From Paragyromitra xinjiangensis (Eukaryota > Ascomycota > Pezizomycetes > Pezizales > Discinaceae), in assembly GCA_038503065.1 (NCBI GenBank), contig JBCAMK010000018.1, positions 310,001 to 374,000 of the forward strand: 64,000 nt of DNA, given 5' to 3'. The notes under the pieces were generated by a model. That model was not told the origin of the DNA. It worked only from the letters and a program-made list of their open reading frames with translations, and ran no database searches. The stretch's first letter is position 1. Each line of letters begins with the position of its first letter. The position numbers and the translations under genes were made by a program. Below, piece after piece: positions 1-9,921 of this stretch.

Positions 1-846
1 GGATGAGGAGAACACCTATGACGTTCTAATTGTATGCCTTAGTCACGATATCACTCGGCCAGCACTGATCAGGAGTGTGCTATGGCACAGTTTATGGTCG
101 TTGTACCCGAATTCCCTAAATAAGCACTTGGACCTCGAATTTCGCAACTAATGGCAGTCCCCTATTGGAGCGGGTACAGAAGAAATGGGGTACGGCTTGG
201 TAATTAAGATCGGCGCCGTGTTGGTTTTGGGTAGCGTGAAGTTCTACCAGGTACTCACCAGTGGGCGATGTCTTGTCCTGGGATCGTCAGGGGGGGATTG
301 TGCGGGTTGCCACTCAACGTGTCTACCACCGGGAAAGGCCGCTCGGATGTCTTAAGCCCCCCGACCGCGGCTCGGGATCGTCCAAAACATCGCTTCTCCG
401 AACATACTGAGTACTTTTTTCTTTATTCTTTGGTTAATTCGGTACTCGTTGGCAATCGATTCTAGGGCTGGACTCACGAGCTGTAGCAAAGACATTTTTA
501 CGTACTTCAAGCTTTGACAGGAAAAAAAGAGTTGAGTGATGAAGTCGTGTTAGTAGATGCAATTACACTTAGTAGACGGTCCGAGTAGGCGAAAATACGC
601 AAAGTATACGGACGAGTGGAGAAATAAGAAACAGGTACATCACACCTAAGCGATACCATCAACAGTCTGTTGGCAAAGCTTGTCTCGCACCTTAATTCAG
701 TCTCGCAGGAGCGCGAACCCAGAAAAGTTAGAGTTCGGTGCATCTGAGACACAACATCGAGCAATCAGAAGTAGCAGATTCTCGATCCATCCCGTTACAA
801 GCCAACCTCCGAGAAAAGAAAAAGAACCCAACAAATTCGTTCGGCG
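1..846. other. Left edge, no supportable gene
   Basis: I see no convincing coding sequence. Open frames here are short, overlap on both strands and lack recognisable motifs. A weak relative of the dispersed GAGTGAY element lies near 534 (GAGTGAT followed by five bases, then CGTG instead of RTGA). Confidence 0.5.
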
Positions 847-964
847 TCTTCGGACAACACCAGAGATTGGGCTGGAAGATGCCGGAGTCTCGACGATCTT
901 CTCCACGAAGGAAAAGTTCTAGGAGTAAGTTGAAGGAGACTATACGATATTTCTGTATAAATAC
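847..964 (+). promoter_or_regulatory. Upstream block and TATA box of secreted-family gene 1
   Basis: Starting at 847, a block with CTTCGGACAACAC, then GGAAGATGCCG and a purine-rich TTCTCC..GAA stretch recurs upstream of other family members (2821, 3051 and, weaker, 4771). TATAAATACTACCC at about 956-969 is the core promoter shared by the family, roughly 150 bp before the ATG. The leader between them is pyrimidine-rich and contains three copies of CTCCACAT at 1021-1050. Role is inferred from conservation between paralogues and position. Confidence 0.6.
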
Positions 965-1108
965 TACCCAGTTGTCCCCCGAAAGTCTATCCTCATCATC
1001 CACTACTCGATCGATCAATATCTCCACATCTCCACATCTCCACATCTCTACACTCGATATCTCCTCGCTCTATCTTTAGATATCTCTTCTCCAGCTTAAT
1101 CATTCAAG

Positions 1109-1843
1109 ATGCAGTTCAAGAACATCGTCCTCTCTGTCTTTGCCTCTGCGGCCATTATCAACGCGATTCCCGTTCCTGTCGACCCTCCTGCTGTTCCTAC
1201 TCTTCCTGGCGTTCCTACTCTTCCTGGCGTTCCCACTCTTCCTGGTGTTCCCACTCTTCCTAGCACCCAAGATCTTCCCGCTAAGCCTGCTGCTCCGGCT
1301 ACTCCTGACACTGGACTTAACCTTCCAATTACCGGTGTAAGATTACTACCTCTCGATACAAACACTTCTTTGATAGTGAAGCTAATTCTCAAAAGTTCGA
1401 ATCCTGCGTGAAAAATGCCCAAGATTACGCCCAGAGCCTGGGCAAACAACTCCCGGAAATCACCAAGAACACCGTTTGCATCGAATGCGTGTAAGTACAC
1501 CCAATATCATATCAAACTCGACACAAATAGAAATACTCACAATCTTTATAGTGGGTGGTCAGACAAGATTACGGAAATAGATCCAACTATCACGTGGAGC
1601 ATTGGATACTGCCTATCATTCAACAATTTCGCTGCTCCTCTGACTTCTACGCCTAAGCTTCCTGCCGATGCCCCACCTGTCCCTAAGATCCCAGGTCTCC
1701 CGACCACAGACGTCCCCAAGACTCCCGATGTTCCGAAAGTTCCAGCCCCTCCTGCCGTCCCGGCCCCTCCAACCGTCCCGGCCCCTCCTACCGTTCCGGC
1801 TCCTCCAGCTGCCCCAGCTCCTGCCGTCCCCAAGAACAATTAG
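1109..1843 (+). CDS. Small secreted Pro-rich protein with C-CxxC-C module (family member 1)
   Basis: Three exons fit canonical splice sites: 1109-1336, 1396-1490 and 1552-1843, giving 204 residues. Intron 1 (phase 0) has a CTAAT branch site; intron 2 (phase 2) follows the CxxC codons directly. Residues 1-19 are a clear signal peptide (MQFKNIVLSVFASAAIINA). Then come about four tandem VPTLPG hexapeptides, a middle module with one Cys, 23 residues, CIEC and a further Cys in GYC, and a C-terminal tail of repeated PAPPTV/PAPPAV. It is probably extracellular; four cysteines suggest two disulfides or a metal site. I recognise no named family. The splice model is supported by the same intron positions and phases in the paralogue at 9922. 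It belongs to a tandem array of six related genes. Confidence 0.8.
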
Positions 1844-2610
1844 ATTGTCATCTAAATCAGAAGGTGCGGACTTATATTTGCGGAAATAATGGTTAGGAAT
1901 GATATGAGGAGTGTAAATGTAGTGGATTGTGGAGGAGTAGTTATTGCTTGTACCAAGTAGTTGGAAATTAATATTAATTGAAATATTTATAACACTTTGA
2001 TCGTATTCTTTACGTGCATTCCTTATACGTAACTCATTCAGATTGGAATCGTGTTTAAAATGTCGAAATTTGTAAGAACTACATGTAACTGTCTCAACTA
2101 TCTGATAGTTAAATTTTTTAAATTGATAACTAAAAATCGTGGCATTGTATCCTTGGTATGGTCTTCCCCACATTCTCTCTATCTTTGGAAATAGATGTTT
2201 GGCACATCAAACCGTTGCAATGATATACCCACACGACCCACACCAAAACGGCACGTCTGGTGTAGTAACAAAAAGCACAATCAACCACTGATCTAATGAG
2301 TTGTGATACTCGAGTATTATTATTCTGTTACCATATCCATAGTGAGTTTTCGGGATCCCCACATTGTCAAATCCAGGTTTAGGCCGAATAGAATCCCCCG
2401 TATTATCTCTAGAGGAAACCCACCACGATTACCATTTCTAACATGATTATCACGCCTAGTTACCATCCAGAGGTGGGTCGGTAGGTCATGCAGCTATCAG
2501 TGGAGCTCGAGAGTATCCTTTGTTGGTGGTTGATAAATCTAGTGGTATTGTGGGTGACCGTATTACATACAACCAGGCACCGCCGACCGCCGCACAAGCA
2601 CCTGAACGAT
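1844..2610. other. Intergenic, no gene seen
   Basis: AT-rich 3' flank of the first family gene followed by unassigned sequence. I see no coding or RNA signal before the dispersed element at 2611. Confidence 0.5.
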
Positions 2611-2700
2611 GAGTGACATCCTGTGACTGAGGCTCATGCGCACAGACCATGTTGATGCCAACCATGATGCCACACACGCGTTCCCCCAGTTATCACGTCT
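2611..2700 (+). repeat. Dispersed GAGTGAY element, copy A
   Basis: GAGTGAC-ATCCT-GTGACT matches the core. Its tail contains ATGCGCAC and, about 60 bp further, CACACGCGTTCCCC, which is shared with the copies at 4154 and 13874. It lies between family genes 1 and 2. Confidence 0.6.
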
Positions 2701-2820
2701 TCGCTTAAGTCTATTCCCCAAAGCACGAGAATCCGGAGGAGAGATTCTCTCATTAGTAGTGGATATGCAATTATTCCCAATCTCCGGGGAGAAGAGATTT
2801 CGGTTAATTAAACCCTTGTC

Positions 2821-2885
2821 TTCGGACAACACGCGGAAGATGCCGAAGCCATTCCGATGTGCAGATCTTTTCCTCCGAGAAAAGG
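2821..2885 (+). promoter_or_regulatory. Orphan copy of the family upstream block
   Basis: TTCGGACAACAC, GGAAGATGCCGAAGCC, GATGTGCAGATC and TTTTCC..GAGAA repeat almost word for word in the promoter block at 3051-3125 and recall 847-915. No TATA box or signal-peptide exon follows this copy before the next block. It is either a tandemly duplicated enhancer for the gene at 3300 or the remnant of a lost family gene. Confidence 0.5.
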
Positions 2886-3050
2886 ATTCCGGCACGTGTG
2901 GGTATTAATTGGTAGGATGTCAGCCACAAGTTCTGGATTTTAGTAGTACATATCCAAAGAAGGAAATGCTGTGCTTTAGACTCTGGTAGAACTCCGATCC
3001 TCCCCTTGCAGGTTAACTTCCGATGAATGTCACCACAAATCCCTAATTTC

Positions 3051-3186
3051 CTTCGAACAACGATACACAAAGAGCTAGGAGATACTGAAGCCACCCGAAT
3101 GTGCAGATATCTTTTCCGAGAACAAGCAAACACCTACTAGTCTGGGAGCAAACCCAAAGATGTCTTCGTGGGATTCTTGTATAAGT
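3051..3186 (+). promoter_or_regulatory. Upstream block and TATA box of secreted-family gene 2
   Basis: The block from CTTCGAACAAC through GATACTGAAGCC and GTGCAGATATCTTTTCC parallels that at 2821. TATAAGTACTGCC near 3179 is the family core promoter with one change, about 120 bp before the ATG. The leader is pyrimidine-rich. Confidence 0.55.
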
Positions 3187-3299
3187 ACTGCCTGGTTATC
3201 CTCTGTTCACTCAGTTCATCAGCATCTTCATCTATACGCTCGATATCTCCCTTTCGATCCATCTTCCTCCCCAACCAACTCTTCAACACATTTCTCAAA

Positions 3300-3836
3300 A
3301 TGCAGTTCAAGAACCTCGTCCTTACTGTTGTTGCCTCTGCAGCTCTCATCAATGCTGCTGCAATTCCTGTAGATTTGCCCGCTGCTCCAGCTGTCCCTGC
3401 CGCCCCGGCCGCTCCACCTGCCCCGGCCGCTCCACCCGCTCCACCAGCACTACCGGTCCCGGATGACCTACTAAATTCCATTCCCCTAGCCGGCCCCGGC
3501 CCTGCCATTCCACCTGCCGTTCCGGCCGCTCCACCCGTTCCAGCAGTCATCCTGGATGACTTGGGAAAGATCATTTCTCCAGCCGGCCCTGCACCCGTAC
3601 CCGCACCGGCACCTCCAGCTCCCCCTGCTTTTCCGGCACCTCCAGCTCTCCCTGCTGTTCCGGCTGCCCCAGCTCCCCCTACTATTCCGGTTCCTCCAGC
3701 TCCGGCTGCTCCGGCTGCCCCAGGGTCTCTATCCCAGCCCAATCTTCCGCCCGCCCCAGCTGTTCCTGCTCCGGCTCTTCCTGCCGCTGCTGCCGTCCCC
3801 GCTCTTCCACCCGTCCCCAAGGCCCCCAGAGCCTAA
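3300..3836 (+). CDS. Small secreted Pro/Ala-rich protein (family member 2)
   Basis: This single-exon gene encodes 178 residues. The start is the ATG in CTCAAAATGCAG, aligned with the other family members; in-frame ATGs upstream lie in the leader. Residues 1-19 form a signal peptide (MQFKNLVLTVVASAALINA). The mature chain is almost entirely low complexity: PAAPAVPAAP-type stretches, broken by two similar acidic segments around VPDDLLNSIPLAGPGP and ILDDLGKIISPAGPAP. It has no cysteine and none of the introns of members 1 and 5, so the Cys module is absent. A structural wall or surface protein is possible, but function is unknown. High GC third positions and the conserved promoter support expression. 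Confidence 0.8.
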   Translation: MQFKNLVLTVVASAALINAAAIPVDLPAAPAVPAAPAAPPAPAAPPAPPALPVPDDLLNSIPLAGPGPAIPPAVPAAPPVPAVILDDLGKIISPAGPAPVPAPAPPAPPAFPAPPALPAVPAAPAPPTIPVPPAPAAPAAPGSLSQPNLPPAPAVPAPALPAAAAVPALPPVPKAPRA

Positions 3837-4153
3837 ATCTGGATTTTTGGTTTCTGTTTATAGAGGTAATTATGAGGTTGGGATGAACATCTATATAGTT
3901 ATAGCGAGGGCGATTATGGGTTTGTGTGGTGGAATTAGGATTTAATAGTAATTGCATTTAAAACTCATTGTTTTGATCAGTTTCTCAGCGCATGTGATGT
4001 GAAAGGGTTACCTTTTTGGAGCTGTTATTAGAGTATTCAAATCGCATCTTAATAGTCACCCAGTAGCTGCCTCAGTCTGATCTTAAGCCCTATCCCACGA
4101 CAGCCCCGCCTACCGATACATGAACGTTCGAGATGTGTTCCGCAGCTCTTAAC
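3837..4153. other. 3' flank of family gene 2
   Basis: AT-rich sequence without a coding signal, ending at the dispersed element at 4154. Confidence 0.5.
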
Positions 4154-4235
4154 GAGTGATAACCGATGACGCCTTGATCACGTGCGCACGGACCCGCTGG
4201 TACCACAGACGCGTTTCCTCACACATCACGCCGCC
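4154..4235 (+). repeat. Dispersed GAGTGAY element, copy B
   Basis: GAGTGAT-AACCG-ATGACG is followed by TGATCACGTGCGCAC and, further on, CACAGACGCGTTTCC. The same ordered blocks occur at 13874 (CACAGGCGCGTTTCC), so the repeat unit reaches about 80 bp. Confidence 0.7.
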
Positions 4236-5400
4236 GATTGGCGAGGTCTCAACCATGATTACCGAATTTTGGGGCGGCAGGAGATTCCTCGTGGGACCCC
4301 GGTTAAAATTATCATGTCGTATTGGTTCTGGTCTGGATAAGGTTGAAGTTCTCGTTTCGGATCATGCTTGATTGGGAAACCCCCCTTACGTGGATCAATT
4401 CCAGCGGGCGGTTGGGGTATAGGGGATGCATTGATTTGGGGGAACACGAACTTTGTTTGGGCTGTTTCTCGTGGTGAAGTCTTCATTGTATGGACTGGAT
4501 ACTCGAGGATGGTTGAGGTTGTCTCGAGTGGATGAGATTGTGCAGATGGTTTTGACGTAGTTATTTCCTCATTTCTGGGGTAGTTTTTCGATTTGCACCC
4601 AACGGAATATTTGGGTCATGTGGCTGGTTATTTTGTAGTAAGCACAAGCTTAGTCCCTATTTTTGTTTATGAGCATGTTAGTAGCATAACTGGTTAATTG
4701 ACTGAGCCGCGAAGCCATTTCCGGTCCCCACAAAAATTAAGCTGTGCAATCTCCGGAAAATTTGGCTTGGTTTCGGACAACAACAGTAAGTTGAGCTGCG
4801 CCGAAGCTCCAGATACTTCAGGTTTCTTCCGTCGAGAAGTTATATGGATTGCACATGACGTATCTGTCTGGGAAGTGAACCTAAGGAAACTTATTCGGTA
4901 CTTACATCCTACTACCTCCTTGGCAAAAAAATCAGCTACATGGCCACAGTTCAAAGCGGAGGAGGAAAAAAGGACTAAACTGGCGGGAATCCGAACAGTG
5001 AAACTAAACCTCACCTAGAATCTTGCTGGGGGCCGACAGGGCGAAGCGTATACCACTGCACCACTTTTTTTGCCGTCATGTTTGTTTCTCAGGAGAAGTC
5101 TGGTTGTTCTCATTGGTGTGGGTGTCGTTTCCGTCCTTGGTTTGTTTCCGTTACATGTAATCATGTCCTAGATCTGTCTGCTTCTCAACCGAGTGGACTC
5201 TTAACTAGCTTGGTGTGTTGAATAGATGAGAGAGAGCCACTACCTTCCCCTTACCAACGTCCTGTTGTAACACATGGCAGCCCTTAGTACTAAGTAAATG
5301 AATTAATTATGGCTTGACTGCCAAAATCACCCTCCTACCCTCTCCCACAATACCCTATGTGGTAGCGCGTGAGCAGCCCCTGTAGTAAGAGAACAAAATT
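4236..5400. other. Intergenic with a decayed promoter block
   Basis: No gene is supported. 4771-4840 holds a degenerate copy of the family upstream block (TTCGGACAACAAC..CCGAAG..CAGGTTTCTTCC..GAGAAG), far upstream of the pseudogene at about 5727. On the - strand near 5011-5066 a piece resembles the 5' half of a tRNA (TGGTGCAGTGGTATACGC), with no matching 3' half. Confidence 0.4.
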
Positions 5401-5499
5401 GGTCGAGGCAGGATTCGAACCTGCGTTGGCTGAGTTCGTTATTTCACCGAATACTTCGGATCAGCATTACCATCCCTACTCCACTTGGGCTACAAGACC
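5401..5499 (-). tRNA. tRNA-like Pol III unit, probably degenerate tRNA or SINE head
   Basis: Read on the - strand, this 99-bp segment has an A box (TAGCCCAAGTGG), a perfect B box (GGTTCGAATCC) inside a GCAGG/CCTGC T-arm, and a TTTT terminator directly after the 3' end. The ends GGTCTTG and CTCGACC pair at five of seven positions, so the acceptor stem is imperfect. The middle contains a CCGAA-GTA-TTCGG hairpin that could be an intron or a long variable arm. I could not assign an anticodon with confidence. It may be an intron-containing tRNA, a pseudogene or a tRNA-derived SINE. Confidence 0.45.
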
Positions 5500-5726
5500 T
5501 TGATTCTATGTCCCCTTAGCTTGGCCTTGAGCTGTTGGAGCGTGTAGCAGGCGTAATTCGTATCACTGGGACTGCATATGTAATACTTTCGTTCTACTAT
5601 ATCGTCCAGTCTGATCTGATCTGGTGAAAATACTTTTTCCCTGCTCAATCTCTCGCTCCCATCATCTACTATCCTTGCGACTTCGCATCTGGTATTTTCA
5701 GATATCTCATCGATAAAACTCTCTAA

Positions 5727-6340
5727 ATACAACTCAGAATATTCTCCTCTCAATTGCTGCCTCGGGGGTTCTCATCAACGCCCTCCCAGCACCTCCTATG
5801 CTCGATGTTGCCAGTACTTCTGGTATCGGTTCTGTAAAGATCTAACCTAGCGGCTACGTTTATGTAAACTTCTCTCTTGGTGCAAGAACCGTTGATGCGG
5901 TAACTAACATCCGCAAAGTACCAAACCTGCCTTAAAGAAGTCATAGCCTACCTCGCGGACACCCAAAAATCGACGGCCCGAAAGCTGTGGTATTTGCATG
6001 TAAGCCCATCCCACAACAGATCCATACAAGTTACGGTACTCATAGCTCATGGCACTGTAGTAAAGACACACTCGCTGCCAACTGCGGGATGAATACACCC
6101 GTGGAGTGAAACAACTTAACATCCTCTTCGCAGGTCTGCGTCTCCAAGAGTGTGGGATACCGCGAGCATCTTGATGCTGGCTCCGGGGTCCCTAAGCCTC
6201 CGATGTCCGTTCGAGCTCCAGCACCTCCGGTTGAAGCCCCGGCCGCTCGTGCTCCGGGAATCGATATCAGCGACATGGCTCATGGAATTGTCGAAGTAGC
6301 TAGAGTTGTGACGGTTCCGCTATGTGATTTTAGCGAGTGA
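5727..6340 (+). pseudogene. Decayed secreted-family gene (member 3)
   Basis: The signal-peptide exon is recognisable (ILLSIAASGVLINALPAPP), but the expected ATG is replaced (AAT at the aligned codon). After a phase-0 intron ending in CGCAAAG, exon 2 (from 5919) begins TACCAAACCTGC, matching TACCCAACCTGT of member 5. At 5986-5997 TGTGGTATTTGC encodes the family CxxC, but in the +1 frame relative to the exon start, so one base has been lost. The intron donor GTAAGC follows at 6000, as in member 5. The last exon keeps a Pro/Ala-rich frame (RAPAPPVEAPAARAPG) to a TGA at 6338-6340 that lies inside a dispersed GAGTGAY element. Its TATA box is eroded (near 5585). A dead copy is the simplest reading. 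Confidence 0.7.
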
Positions 6341-6366
6341 CCACTCGTGATCAATCACACGTACGA
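6335..6366 (+). repeat. Dispersed GAGTGAY element, copy C
   Basis: GAGTGAC-CACTC-GTGATC is followed by AATCACACG. It overlaps the end of the family pseudogene and supplies its stop codon. Confidence 0.65.
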
Positions 6367-7816
6367 GACCGTTGATATAAGCTATTGTGATATCACGGAC
6401 ATCTCTCGAAGGATCCGACGGCAGTACTGGCTTCGCTGCCACATGCTGGTTATGACTCTTTCCTTTGGCCTATTTTGGAATTTGGAGACTGTGCCTCACG
6501 CTCCCCCTGGTGTGGGCTTACCGGATTTAGATGGCCCTGCGTATGATCTTGTGAGACTTTCTATGCAGGTCTTACCTTCATTGATATATCACTAATCAGA
6601 AAGTTTCACATCCAGATGAATTACCTAGCGATGGATAAGTTTCTTGTGAGTGGTAGATACTTATTCGATCTAAAAGGAGAGAGAAATTTAATGTAAGGTC
6701 ACGACTGGTAATCGTAATCTTTGGATAACATGCGAAAGGTTGACTTACAGAAACCTCATTCCGAACCGACGGATCTCTTCCCGGGGGATCACAAGAAATA
6801 CTAGGAAAGATATCGATCTTTAGGAATTGAGCTCTGGGGTTTAGACGAGTGATCGGTTATGATTGAGTATGGCTTGCGCGTGTCGCACTATCACAAGCGC
6901 ATATTCTTTGACATTTTGCTGTCGCATTTTAAGTTCTTGCATGGTGAGTGGCGTGCTCCCTCAGCGTAGTTTAGATTATCCACGTTAAAAATAACTAATA
7001 ATATTTAGACAGAGTCGAGATGAAAATCTCTAGGCGACCCGGCGTCTCGTAAATTCGAGAAAGCTATAAACACAAATTACTTTGAGACAGCTTAGGAACT
7101 GAGACCTGCATACCATCATGTTATCGCTTCTCATCTTGGCTATGCCCATCGCTCGTAGCTCAGACATGACCGGTGGCCAGTCTGATTCAATATCTATCCA
7201 AAAACTACGGAAGAAGCTTTTCTCAAGATTATGGCTTGCAGATTTTCTTGCTGCCTAGGTACTTCCCCTCTGTCTTTGATGGCGATGTTGATGTTAGCGT
7301 ATGATCACGTGGTTTGACCCAATGAATTACTTAGCGACTCGGGGGCATCTAGAAAAGGCAGTAAGCCTCATCGCTAACGGCGAAATTGAGCGTTATGATG
7401 ATTCTCAACAGCAGCAGACTGAATGTACGAGCGCTTGGTGAATTAGGTCGTAGCAACTAAAGTCGAGTAGATTGCTGAAGTTAAAGTATCAGCATTGCTT
7501 ATTCTACACCATCACCGGAGAAACCTCTCAGGATTGCTAAAGGTTGATTTTACCGCTGTTATCGACAATCTTTGCGGAATAAGAATCACGACGCCATTAT
7601 GCCACGACTTATGCGACGACTATTGGTTGTTATTCTGCCGTATGGTGCTTTAAACACTACAATGTCTCATAAGACTCCTCAAGGAATCAGGAAACCCTCG
7701 AGACCCGGTTTCTTCTGGAAGCCTCCCAAAGATGGACATATCCTCTTCAAGGGCGGGTTCTTACGTCTTACATACGTATCGTCTAAGGAGTATGCTCGAT
7801 ATTCTACCAGAGCTTG
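6341..7816. other. Intergenic, no gene seen
   Basis: No coding sequence is supported. The only recognised item is the dispersed element at 6847. Confidence 0.5.
6847..6881 (+). repeat. Dispersed GAGTGAY element, copy D
   Basis: GAGTGAT-CGGTT-ATGATT, with a tail reading GAGTATGGCTTGCGCG. Confidence 0.6.
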
Positions 7817-7826
7817 TATAAATATT
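7815..7826 (+). promoter_or_regulatory. TATA box of pseudogene member 4
   Basis: TTGTATAAATATTA is the family core promoter, about 130 bp before the aligned start codon at 7948. It is still intact although the gene is broken. Confidence 0.5.
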
Positions 7827-7947
7827 ATATGACCATCCCTCGATTCTACTACCAGAATCGCCTCCTACCATCGCCACTTAACCCACTATCATTCTTGCGC
7901 CTCCATTAAGTATCTGTGGATATCTCTCATAGCCAAGGCATCCCAAA

Positions 7948-8094
7948 ATGTAGTTAAAAAACATTTTGCTCCTCGTCGTTACCTCGGCAGCTCTCGTTAG
8001 CGCCATTCCCGCACCTCTCGGCTCAGTCAAAGATGCTCGCGCAGCCAGTCCTCAAATGCCCGGCGGCGGATGGAATAGTACTCGGGTGATATAG
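7948..8094 (+). pseudogene. Decayed secreted-family gene with nonsense codon 2 (member 4)
   Basis: The frame opened by the ATG at 7948 reads M-stop-LKNILLLVVTSAALVSAIPAP. The second codon, CAG (Gln) in the intact genes, is TAG here, a single C-to-T change. The rest of the signal peptide is intact and the frame runs 46 further codons, through DARAASPQMPGGGW, to a TAG at 8092-8094. No Cys module or intron can be found downstream. Readthrough or an internal start cannot be excluded, but there is no in-frame ATG within the signal peptide, so a pseudogene is most likely. Confidence 0.75.
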
Positions 8095-9732
8095 GTGGAT
8101 AAGGGGGTAATGGCTGGAAGATGGGAAGGGACTTGAGGTGTTTTTGTGTTTATAGGGGAGCTACAACATTTAGGAATACACGTAGTACTATTTATGGTTA
8201 GTAATGGCATATTATGTAACTCATCGTCAAATCTGGTGTATTCCGTGTGTTACGGGAAGGATAGCATAAGTGAGCCGGAATTGGGAATCCAACATCGAAC
8301 TTAACAATTGCACTTTAGAATTAAGCTTAATGTGGTACCTGCTTATCAGGTCTTCGTATTCGTCAAACTCCTTGGCATTCTCACGGTGAAACCCAGTTCC
8401 GGACCCGGACCAGTAGGCACAATGTAAGCCGAACAATAAGACGTACTCAAAGTATTCAGATCTAACAGGGGTGCGCTCGCTAATGGACTTCTATCCGCTC
8501 AATACCAAAGCCCGACGGGCCCTAAAGAGTAGACTTATATGTGGTACGGATATAATCGAAATTTTATCCGGTTTAGCGAGCCGCATGAACAAAGTCTATT
8601 AAAAATATCATGCATGACCCTGTGTTTTTTGTTTGCCTTACCTCTCTAAGGGGTAAAAAAACCCTTGGTGAAATTTCAGCTACTTAAAAGTAAGACGGAG
8701 AGAATGGGTCGAGAAAGCACGTTTCTTTTGGCAAGTCCAACGCCTACCCGACCTCGTTAGATCTCGCGTAGTAATTCTCGTATTCACCCCTTGACCATCG
8801 CGAACCAACGCCATGGTGGCGCGAAGTGTGTTGCTATGTGCTCGCCACAAGGGGCATGTACCACCCTATACCGGTGTAACTAACGAATAAACCAGGGGTA
8901 GAGTGGACCACTAGGGCTAGGGTTATTGCCAACAGCATGTTTCTATTTTGACATGCATGATCTACGCCATGATCAAACCCCTGGATCATTCGTTAACCTA
9001 ATCCCCACCACTAATTTCCACCACCAGACAACCGTCTGACGCACTCGGTTCACAAGGGACGATCGTCTCCGCTTGCCGACGGCAATCGAAAGTTCTTTAT
9101 AGTCTTCGAATTCCCTTAGCTGGGCTCGTGGTGATGCCGGCGAGTGATTAGGTATGACTAACTCACGTGTGTTTGTACATGTGTTAGCGCTATTCAAAGT
9201 CGATCCGCGGACGCGCTACAGTACGGCACGCTCAAGACAACACGGGAAAGGTGATATGGTACGAGACGCAAATTTGAACAGGGGGCAAGCTGACGAGTTA
9301 TCCTCGTTCAGGATCGACTATAGATAGATCTGCTTCTGCTTCCTTCTGTGCGGTCGGTTCATAGCGGCCGATAAAGTCCCAAGGAATAGAGAGAAGTGGG
9401 GTTTGGAAAACTTGTCCAAATGGGAGGATACCACATCGTGAGATCTCTCGACGGCCAAAAATAACCAGAGGAGAGAGCTGTAAGACCAGAGCGGTTTGTC
9501 ATTTTTTTCAACATACCTGCGCGAGAAGGTCTTGGTAAGACAAATGGCTGCGTTGACCCCTATATTTCGGTCACACACAAAGAGCTTCTTCGCTTCTCCC
9601 GCCATTGGTAGTCAACCTTTCCCCTGGCAGCCCTTAGGGGGAAGAGAGTTCGGCTCGTTCGGGAAATTGGGATGGAAAAACGCCAAGTCTTAACGAACGT
9701 GGGATCTCGACATCCCTCCACGGTCTTTCCTG
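8095..9732. other. Intergenic, no gene seen
   Basis: Apart from the dispersed element at 9142 I see no coding or RNA gene. Open frames are short, and their translations look random. Confidence 0.5.
9142..9172 (+). repeat. Dispersed GAGTGAY element, copy E
   Basis: GAGTGAT-TAGGT-ATGACT is followed by AACTCACGTGTG. The CTCAC arm is nearly the reverse complement of GAGTGA, giving this copy a dyad. Confidence 0.7.
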
Positions 9733-9842
9733 TATAAATACCTTCTAGTCGCTCTTCATCCGGTCTATCACTTTAATTTCTGTTATCCAGTCTACCACCC
9801 GGCTGTCCCTCGTTTAGTCTACCATCTGGTTGTCCCTCGTTC
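9733..9842 (+). promoter_or_regulatory. TATA box and duplicated leader of family gene 5
   Basis: TATAAATACC at 9733-9742 is the family core promoter. The CT-rich leader contains a 27-bp tandem duplication, 9789-9815 and 9816-9842 (AGTCTACCACCCGGCTGTCC versus AGTCTACCATCTGGTTGTCC). Pyrimidine-rich leaders are common on strongly expressed fungal genes. Confidence 0.55.
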
Positions 9843-9921
9843 AATCCATTTAGTTGTCGATCTCCGAAAATCTTCATTTAATTTCAGCCTTCCCCGATTA
9901 ATTTAATCAAATCTTCCCAAG

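Noticed and set aside
5011..5066. Second tRNA on the - strand
   Set aside because: Only an A-box-like 5' half (TGGTGCAGTGG) is seen, with no T-arm or B box in the right place.
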